From: Clostridiales bacterium
Lineage (GTDB): Bacteria > Bacillota > Clostridia > Monoglobales > JAIRYP01
Assembly (NCBI GenBank): GCA_031267755.1
Contig: JAIRYP010000015.1
Coordinates: 62,001-126,000, forward strand
Direction: 5' to 3'
Length of the DNA stretch: 64,000 nucleotides
Numbering within the stretch: the first letter of the stretch is position 1; every line of letters starts with the position of its first letter. Below the pieces are notes generated by a model. That model did not search any database and was not told the DNA's origin. It saw only the letters and a program-made list of their open reading frames with translations. The position numbers and the translations under genes are program-made. Below are positions 56,809 through 64,000 of this stretch, piece by piece.

Positions 56809-58779
56809 ATGGAATTTATGAATAATAAGGAATTGTTAGAATTATTAAATAAAAGTAAGGATATTAGAGAAAAAGTAGAAGATTTAAAGTCATTGGTTGG
56901 AAAAGTTGTTGAAGATGAAATTGGTGCAAAAGTTTCACAAGGAGGCGTTCCTTCAAAAGTTAGTTCTCCAAAAGCAGAAAGCATCGAAAGAGAAGCAGAA
57001 ATTTTATTGGCCTTGGGGAGAATTGCGAGAGGTGAAATTATTGATGATCTTGAGTTAACTGATATTTTTTATTTATTTTGTGACGCTTTAAATAGCGGTG
57101 ATGAAGCAAAAGTTGAAAAAGTGCGTAAACTTTTTGTGGATTATTGTGTAAAAAAAGGTATTGGAGATCGGAATGTAATTTTACGTCTTCTTGAAAGGTT
57201 TTTTTATTTCGTAATTGGTGTATTAGGCCTTGGTAAAAAAGAGGTTGATATGTCTTTTTTAAATACCAGTTTGTTCGAAGACATTTTGAAACTTGATGAT
57301 AAAATTGAAGAAATTGGCGGTAAACCTGGTAAAGAAATTGAAGAAATTGGTGGCAACCTTGTAAAAGATGGAAAAGATAAATATGACGTTATCCTTCCTG
57401 TTACCGAAAAGGATCCGGTAGTTTCGCTTTTGCCACCCGAGAAGGTATCAAAGGTATCATCTGGAGATGAAGGATCGCTCTTAACAAAATCACAACCTTC
57501 TTCTGAAATTCCTTCAGGAGGTGTTGAAGGGGCGCCTTCGCCTCCACCGCCTCCACCACCTCCACCACCTCCGGGTACAAATAAAATCTTTGATCTTAGG
57601 CAGACTAAGCTTTTTAATGAGGTTGTATCGTATTTGAATGAGAAGGGTTTTGAATATTTTAACTTTTCGCTATCTTTACAGGAAGATATTAAAAGTTTAA
57701 TAAGGAATTCTTCTGGTGGTGCCACAGTGGAAGAAATTTTCAGTGTGGTGTCATCTCAAGGTTTATTGAAAGGAATAGGAAAAGAAGAGCCATCTTCTTC
57801 AGGAGGTTCTTCGGGAGTTTCAGGGGCGTCGGGTTTTGTGCCACCGGGGCCACCACCGGGGCCACCACCTCCACCACCGGGGCCACCACCTCCACCTCTT
57901 AATAAGGATCAGGAAAAAGTTCTTAATGAGGTTACAACTCGTTTGCGGACAGAAAAAGGTATTTTTTGGGCTAATGTTAAACAGCCTACTAAAAAAAAGA
58001 TCATGGATTTGATTAAAGCGGGTGATAATAGCGCAGAACATATAGTAAGCCTGTTAACGGATGCGGAATTGGCGCAACCAGGTGCAACAGCAACAGTTAC
58101 ATCTTCACCTGATGTTTCTTCTGGCAAAAAACCTCCACCAGGTGCTGTAGTTGTTGATTCAGTGACCTCACAAAGATTATTAAATCTTGCAAGAGTTGCT
58201 AAAATTTTTAATGTTTCTTTGGCCACAGAAATGTCTGAAACAGAAATAGCAAAATATAACTCTTCATTAACATCAGAAAATGTTAAAGTACTGACTGATC
58301 AGGCTTTTTTGCAAAAATTTGGTTCTGGATTACGTAAAAGAGATGGAACTATTGTTACCGTGCGTGATGGTATTTTTGATGATAAAGGATTTTTAAGATC
58401 TGAAATTTTTGTTGTTAAAGCACCATCAGCTCCAGTCGGAGATGCCAATAAATTAAAAAAACAGTCGGTAGAATCAGCAAGAAGGATTATGAAAGATCCC
58501 AATAGTGATATTGCAAAAATGATAAGTTCACTTAGTGTAGCGGTGAGATCTAAATTTAATCTTTATTTGGATAAATCTGGTTTAAGTATACAAGAAATAT
58601 TACAAGAGTTTGTGGAAGATGTTTCTGTTAAATCTTCAGAGAGATCAAAAATTGTTTTAGCCAATTTAAGATTTGATGAAAATGGAGCATTTTTAGAAGA
58701 AAAGCTTAAATCTAAGGGAGGTATTAAAATTGATCCAAAAATAGCAGCATCAGTAGCAGGAAAGGTTCCTAGTAAGTAG
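56809..58779 (+). CDS. Proline-rich protein with two polyproline/helix modules, function unknown
   Basis: A 656-residue protein; the ATG at 56809 is two bases after AAGGAG, and a second ATG at 56818 is eleven bases after, so the start is uncertain by three residues. Residues ~1-160 are helical with a hydrophobic patch. Residues 245-255 are eleven prolines in a row, and 345-363 are a second Pro/Gly-Pro run. Each is followed by a related ~55-residue helical unit (KLFNEVVSYLNEKG and KVLNEVTTRLRTEKG, then IKSLI and IMDLI). Polyproline next to small helical units is the layout of actin-assembly factors, which bind profilin through the prolines; no clear WH2 LKKT/V motif is seen. No enzyme motif, no signal peptide. 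The eukaryote-like role is inference. Confidence 0.72.
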   Translation: MEFMNNKELLELLNKSKDIREKVEDLKSLVGKVVEDEIGAKVSQGGVPSKVSSPKAESIEREAEILLALGRIARGEIIDDLELTDIFYLFCDALNSGDEAKVEKVRKLFVDYCVKKGIGDRNVILRLLERFFYFVIGVLGLGKKEVDMSFLNTSLFEDILKLDDKIEEIGGKPGKEIEEIGGNLVKDGKDKYDVILPVTEKDPVVSLLPPEKVSKVSSGDEGSLLTKSQPSSEIPSGGVEGAPSPPPPPPPPPPPGTNKIFDLRQTKLFNEVVSYLNEKGFEYFNFSLSLQEDIKSLIRNSSGGATVEEIFSVVSSQGLLKGIGKEEPSSSGGSSGVSGASGFVPPGPPPGPPPPPPGPPPPPLNKDQEKVLNEVTTRLRTEKGIFWANVKQPTKKKIMDLIKAGDNSAEHIVSLLTDAELAQPGATATVTSSPDVSSGKKPPPGAVVVDSVTSQRLLNLARVAKIFNVSLATEMSETEIAKYNSSLTSENVKVLTDQAFLQKFGSGLRKRDGTIVTVRDGIFDDKGFLRSEIFVVKAPSAPVGDANKLKKQSVESARRIMKDPNSDIAKMISSLSVAVRSKFNLYLDKSGLSIQEILQEFVEDVSVKSSERSKIVLANLRFDENGAFLEEKLKSKGGIKIDPKIAASVAGKVPSK

Positions 58780-58812
58780 ATTGCGAATTAGAAGTGAAAG
58801 GAAATCAAGGCA

Positions 58813-61800
58813 TTGTCTTTTGTTCATTTGCATGTTCATACGCAGTACAGCCTTTTGGACGGAGCGGGAAAAATTGAAAAATTAATTCAAAAGGCTAAGG
58901 CTTATGGACAAAATGCAATGGCAATCACCGATCATGGAGTTTTATATGGTGTGGTAGATTTTTATGAGCGTGCTGTAAAGTGTGGTATAAAGCCAATAAT
59001 TGGCTGTGAAGTTTATGTTTCGCCTCGTAAAATGACAGACAAAATTTATGGAGTTGATGGCAGGCAGAATCATTTGATTTTGCTTGCCAAAAATAATTTA
59101 GGATACAATAATTTGAAAAAAATTGTTTCAAAAGGTTTTACAAGTGGTTTTTATTATAAACCACGTGTTGATTATGAACTTTTAAAAGAATGTTCAAATG
59201 GTTTGATTGTACTAAGTGGCTGTATGTTTGGCGAGATTTCTAGAAAAATAATTGAAGAGGATTTTGAGGGTGCAAAAAATGCAGCTCAAAATTTTAGGAA
59301 TATTTTTGGGGAAAATTTTTATCTTGAAATCCAGGATCATGGAATTGTTGCTCAAAAGAATATTAATGAAAATATTATAAAAATTGGTAAAGAACTTGAT
59401 ATTGAGGTTGTTGCAACAAATGATGTACATTACGTAAATAAGGAAGACGCAGAGATTCAAGATATACTTTTTTGTGTACAAACAGGTAAATTTATAAGTG
59501 AAAAAAATAGAATGAAATTTGAAACTGATGAGTTTTATTTGAAAAGTGAATTTGAAATGTTTGAAAAATTTTTTTTTATTAGTGAAGCGTTAGAAAATAC
59601 ACAGAAAATTGCAGATATGTGTGATGTTCAAATAAAGAGTGAATGTAATTGTTTGCATATGCCCGTATATAAAACTTCGGAAAATGAAAGTGGGTTTAAG
59701 TTATTAAAAAAATTATGCGAAATTGGTTTTCTAGAGAAATATGAAAATTCAAAAGAATATTTAAACGAATCAAGTAAGAAAATTGCAGCTCGTAGACTTA
59801 AATATGAATTAGATGTAATAAATTCAATGAATTATGTTGATTATTTTCTTATTGTTTGGGATTTTGTGAAATTTGCTAAAGATAAAGATATTTTTGTTGG
59901 GCCAGGCAGAGGATCATCAGCTGGAAGCATTGTTTCATATTGCCTTAATATCACAACTATTGATCCTGTGAAGTATGATTTGATTTTTGAAAGATTTTTG
60001 AACTGTGCTCGTTCGAATATGCCAGATATTGATATAGATTTTTGTTACATCAGGCGACAAGAAGTGATTGATTATGTAATAAATAAGTATGGTAGGGAGC
60101 ATGTTGCAAACATTATTACATTTGGTACAATGGGAGCAAGGCAAGCGATACGAGATGTAGGGCGTGTTTTCAATATGTCGTACGATTTTGTTGATTCAAT
60201 TGCTAAATATATTCCAGATGAAATTGATATTTCTATTGATAAAGCAATTTCAATTAATGAAAATTTAAAAGACAAATATGAAAATGATATTAAAACTAAA
60301 AAGTTGATTGATATTGCCAAAAAAATAGAGGGTTTTCCTCGTCATGTGTCAACACATGCAGCAGGAATAATAATTACGAAAGAAGAAATTTTTAATTATG
60401 TGCCTGTGCAGAAAAGTAAAGAAATTATAACAACTCAATTTTCGATGAACGCTATTGAGAAACTTGGGCTTTTGAAAATTGATTTTTTAGGTCTTAGAAC
60501 TCTCACTGTAATAAGAGATTCGATTCAAAATATAAAAAGAACTAAAAATGTGATCATTGATATAGAGATGATAGATTTAAATGATGAAGAAACATATGAT
60601 ATGATAGCTGATGGCGATGTAGTTGGTTTATTTCAACTTGAAGGTAATTTTTTGAAAAAACAATTTTTAAAAAAATTGAAACCTTCAAATTTTGAAGAAT
60701 TAATTGCTGCGATTTCTTTGTATCGTCCTGGCCCTATGGATTCTATAGATATTTACATAAAAAATAAAAATAGCAAGAATATTAAATATAAACATTCGTT
60801 GCTTGAGAATATACTCTGTGTAACGTATGGATGCATTGTGTATCAAGAACAAGTTATGGAAATTGTACAAGTCCTGGCAGGTTTTTCGCTTGAAGAAGCT
60901 GACTTAATGAGGCGTACCATTTCAAAAAAAGATGTTTGTGGAATTGAGCTTGAAAGAAATAATTTTGTATATGGTAAAAAAGATGAATATGGAAACGTAA
61001 AAATAAAAGGTGCAATGGGTAATGGCATAGATAAAAGATTGGCTGAAGAAATTTTTGATGAGATTTCTAAGTTTGCAAGTTATGCGTTTAATAAATCACA
61101 TGCTGCAGCATATGCTAAAATTGCGTTTATAACAGCGTGGCTTAAGCAATATTTTAGAGCTGAATTTATGGCGGCTTTGCTTGATAGTGTATTAGGAAAA
61201 TGTTCTCGAATTATTAAGTATGCGAATGATTGTAAAAAGAATAATATAAATATTTTGCCTCCTGATATAAATAAAAGTTTTATAGGTTTTACGGTGGATG
61301 GAAACGATATAAGATTTGGTCTTTCAGCTATTAAACATGTTGGTGAAAATTTTTCATCTTGTATAATAAACGAGAGAGAAGAAAAAGGAGATTTTTTAAG
61401 TTTTTCAAATTTTTGTAGACGTATCTTAGATAAAGATTTGAATAAGCGTGCAGTGGAGTGGTGTATAAAATGTGGTTGTTTTGATTGTTTTGGTAAAAAA
61501 CGATCAGAATTACTTAATAATTATGAAAAAGTTATAGATGCAGAAATTATTAGAAAAAAAAATACAATTGATGGCCAGATTGATATTTTTGGAATTTCTT
61601 ATGATGAAGTTGAAGATGAAAATTTTGAATATGAAAAAGAATTTTCAACAAATGAAATTTCAAATATGGAGAAGGAAGCTCTTGGAATTTATGTCACATT
61701 TCATCCGCTTGAAAGATATAAAGAAATAATTGAAGAATATTCAAACATTTCGATTGCTGAGGTGTTTGAATTTATGTCCAAAGATGAATTAGAGAGCAAA

Positions 61801-62319
61801 AGATTAGATTGTAATAATGATTTTTTGAAAATTTTTGGAGTTATTACAAAAATAAAGACTAAGATGACGAGAAGTAAGAATTTGATGGCTATAGTTACTT
61901 TGGAAGATTTGTCTGGGGAGATCGATGTTTTGGTATTTCCAAATAAATTTGTTAATTTTTATGAAATATTAGTTGAGGGGAATATTGTAATTTTAAAAGG
62001 AAAGGCTGATTTTCGTGATGATATAGAAACGAGAATTGTGTGCGAAGAAGTACAAAAATTTGACGAAAATATTATGAAAATAAGTAAGTTATATATAAGA
62101 ATTAATTCTTACGAAAAACAAACTATAAAAAAAATAAAAGAATTGCTTAGTGTGTTTCCAGGTGATTCTTTAATTTATTTTTATTTTAAAGATAAAAAAA
62201 GAAATGAAATTTTAAGAAATATTAAAACTTCGTTAAACAATGCTGTTATCGGTAAATTGAAGGGGATTTTAGGTGAAGAAAATGTGAAAATTGTTCAATA
62301 TGATAAAGTTTTTGAATAA
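58813..62319 (+). CDS. dnaE: DNA polymerase III alpha subunit DnaE
   Basis: The replicative polymerase subunit, 1168 residues. The PHP domain starts at FVHLHVHTQYSLLDGA with ITDHG, the catalytic Asp pair is in PDIDIDF (near residue 404), then GRGSSAGSIVSY, YQEQVMEIVQVLAGF and NKSHAAAYAKIAF, and a late OB-fold with LMAIVTLEDLSGEIDVL. The TTG at 58813 is the only start that gives MSFVHLHVHT; AAGGA lies about ten bases earlier. It is convergent with comF, 17 bases apart. Confidence 0.98.
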   Translation: MSFVHLHVHTQYSLLDGAGKIEKLIQKAKAYGQNAMAITDHGVLYGVVDFYERAVKCGIKPIIGCEVYVSPRKMTDKIYGVDGRQNHLILLAKNNLGYNNLKKIVSKGFTSGFYYKPRVDYELLKECSNGLIVLSGCMFGEISRKIIEEDFEGAKNAAQNFRNIFGENFYLEIQDHGIVAQKNINENIIKIGKELDIEVVATNDVHYVNKEDAEIQDILFCVQTGKFISEKNRMKFETDEFYLKSEFEMFEKFFFISEALENTQKIADMCDVQIKSECNCLHMPVYKTSENESGFKLLKKLCEIGFLEKYENSKEYLNESSKKIAARRLKYELDVINSMNYVDYFLIVWDFVKFAKDKDIFVGPGRGSSAGSIVSYCLNITTIDPVKYDLIFERFLNCARSNMPDIDIDFCYIRRQEVIDYVINKYGREHVANIITFGTMGARQAIRDVGRVFNMSYDFVDSIAKYIPDEIDISIDKAISINENLKDKYENDIKTKKLIDIAKKIEGFPRHVSTHAAGIIITKEEIFNYVPVQKSKEIITTQFSMNAIEKLGLLKIDFLGLRTLTVIRDSIQNIKRTKNVIIDIEMIDLNDEETYDMIADGDVVGLFQLEGNFLKKQFLKKLKPSNFEELIAAISLYRPGPMDSIDIYIKNKNSKNIKYKHSLLENILCVTYGCIVYQEQVMEIVQVLAGFSLEEADLMRRTISKKDVCGIELERNNFVYGKKDEYGNVKIKGAMGNGIDKRLAEEIFDEISKFASYAFNKSHAAAYAKIAFITAWLKQYFRAEFMAALLDSVLGKCSRIIKYANDCKKNNINILPPDINKSFIGFTVDGNDIRFGLSAIKHVGENFSSCIINEREEKGDFLSFSNFCRRILDKDLNKRAVEWCIKCGCFDCFGKKRSELLNNYEKVIDAEIIRKKNTIDGQIDIFGISYDEVEDENFEYEKEFSTNEISNMEKEALGIYVTFHPLERYKEIIEEYSNISIAEVFEFMSKDELESKRLDCNNDFLKIFGVITKIKTKMTRSKNLMAIVTLEDLSGEIDVLVFPNKFVNFYEILVEGNIVILKGKADFRDDIETRIVCEEVQKFDENIMKISKLYIRINSYEKQTIKKIKELLSVFPGDSLIYFYFKDKKRNEILRNIKTSLNNAVIGKLKGILGEENVKIVQYDKVFE

Positions 62320-62336
62320 TGTAAAGAAATTATAGT

Positions 62337-63134
62337 TTAGTTTTCAAATTCATTTTTATAATCAATTTTAAAATATTTATCATTTTTTACAGTTCTTGCT
62401 AAACTTACACAATATACATCTTGTGCGCCACATAATTTTAATATTTTTGTACATTCAGCGATAGTTGCACCTGTTGTAAAAACATCATCCACAATCAGAA
62501 TTGTTTTATTTGATATTTTTTTTGGTAATTTGATTTTAATTTTTCCTGCTTGGCTTATTTGTCTTTGATAATAATTTAAACCTTTTTGTGAGTGAGTGTT
62601 GTTTGATTTTTTAAGGGCATGCTTTAAATATTTGATGTTTAAGTATTTTTCCATATATTTTGAAATTTCATGGATTTGATCAAATCCTCTTTCGATAAGT
62701 TTTTTTTTGGCAATAGGGACGGTTACAATATAGTCAAAATTTATGTTTTTATATTTTTCTATGACTGATTCTGACATGAGCTTTGCAAAAAAAATTGAAT
62801 AAAATATTTTTCTCATTTTTTTGTATCTTAAAATTGTTTTTCTTATTTTTCCGATATATAAAAATACGGAGATATTTTTTTTGAAATTTCTTTCGTAGAT
62901 TAAACATTCATCACATAAGTTAAATTTATTTTTTTTAATTATAGGAACCGAACATGTTTTACAACAAATATAGTTTTTACAATATGGTAAATGTTTTAAA
63001 CATACATCGCATATTGGTTCTGTTTTTTTATTAACATTCAATATTTTTTCGCAGAAAATGCATTTAGGGGGATATAAGACGTCAAGAATTAATTTAATAG
63101 AATCTTTAAATAAGCCAAAAGCGTTTTCTTTCAT
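62337..63134 (-). CDS. comF: ComF family protein (phosphoribosyltransferase fold)
   Basis: A 265-residue protein with an N-terminal zinc-ribbon part (CIFCEKIL, CDVCLKHL, CKTC, CDEC) and a C-terminal phosphoribosyltransferase loop ILIVDDVFTTGATI. ComF proteins support DNA uptake in some bacteria; many relatives have no proven role. No other com gene is in the window. It follows guaB by 40 bases. Confidence 0.93.
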   Translation of the reverse strand: MKENAFGLFKDSIKLILDVLYPPKCIFCEKILNVNKKTEPICDVCLKHLPYCKNYICCKTCSVPIIKKNKFNLCDECLIYERNFKKNISVFLYIGKIRKTILRYKKMRKIFYSIFFAKLMSESVIEKYKNINFDYIVTVPIAKKKLIERGFDQIHEISKYMEKYLNIKYLKHALKKSNNTHSQKGLNYYQRQISQAGKIKIKLPKKISNKTILIVDDVFTTGATIAECTKILKLCGAQDVYCVSLARTVKNDKYFKIDYKNEFEN

Positions 63135-63174
63135 ATTTTTGCCTTCAAATTTTAGAAGTTTATTAAACTTTAAA

Positions 63175-64000
<826 letters not shown>

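Noticed and set aside
57576..58080. WH2 actin-binding motif after the polyproline tracts
   Set aside because: The helical units lack the LKKT/V core that defines WH2; only the overall layout is similar.

Overview
The window reads as a very AT-rich chromosome segment from a Gram-positive, clostridial (Oscillospiraceae-like) bacterium. The evidence is pro-sigma-E with its SpoIIGA protease, a CwlJ/GerQ-type spore pair, a V-type ATPase operon, [FeFe]-hydrogenase and ferredoxin genes, S21 and CarD, all with strong GGAGG-type ribosome sites. Several genes look shortened (UvrC, Rel), pathway genes stand alone (purD, ilvE, ispA/D/F), noncoding DNA is nearly all A and T, and there are several large coiled-coil, proline-rich, collagen-like or repeat proteins. 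Together these suggest a reduced, host-associated genome, perhaps an endosymbiont of gut protists or animals. The lifestyle is inference; no sequence search was possible.

Layout. 0-9 kb (+): hydrogenase C-terminus, an orphan coiled-coil protein, tRNA-Leu(GAG), an empty 0.9 kb stretch, ispA, a PAP2-like protein, a UvrC without its second nuclease domain, rpsU, a short bifunctional Rel and an ECF S component. 9-13.7 kb (-): an intact five-gene phage head and packaging module (TerS, TerL, portal, scaffold-like, SU10-type capsid) with no tail, lysis or integration genes. 14-22 kb (+): carD, ispD, three paralogous Leu/Ile/Val-type binding lipoproteins without a permease, ispF, groES-groEL. 22-26 kb (-): AlkD-like, pyrophosphatase-like, AlaX and a methyltransferase, then tmRNA and smpB. 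26-30 kb: orphan proteins including a divergent tandem pair, and a 2[4Fe-4S] ferredoxin. 30.3-31.6 kb (-): gerQ and cwlJ. 31.8-39.8 kb (-): V-ATPase H-C-I-K-F-E-A-B with no D subunit. 39.8-49.4 kb: tRNA-Thr(CGU), pgcA, plsY, der, sigE-spoIIGA, fabZ, mnmE, a YqzL-like gene, dgkA, ybeY, rpmB. 49.6-58.8 kb: two orphan genes (one with 42-residue tandem repeats), ilvE, purD, a collagen-like surface protein, thiT, rapZ and a protein with two polyproline-plus-helix modules. 58.8-64 kb: dnaE, comF, guaB (cut by the window end).

How the genes fit together. The core set covers translation (rpsU, rpmB, tmRNA/SmpB, Der, YbeY, MnmE), replication, stress control (Rel, GroESL, CarD) and lipid and envelope supply (PlsY, FabZ, DgkA, IspA/D/F, PgcA, RapZ). 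Sporulation is represented by both an early regulatory pair and a germination pair. Two genes, carD and gerQ, appear to start at ATT behind good Shine-Dalgarno sites. The most unusual parts are the isolated capsid module, the polyproline protein, the V-ATPase operon without D, and the set of repeat or coiled-coil proteins that could face a host.
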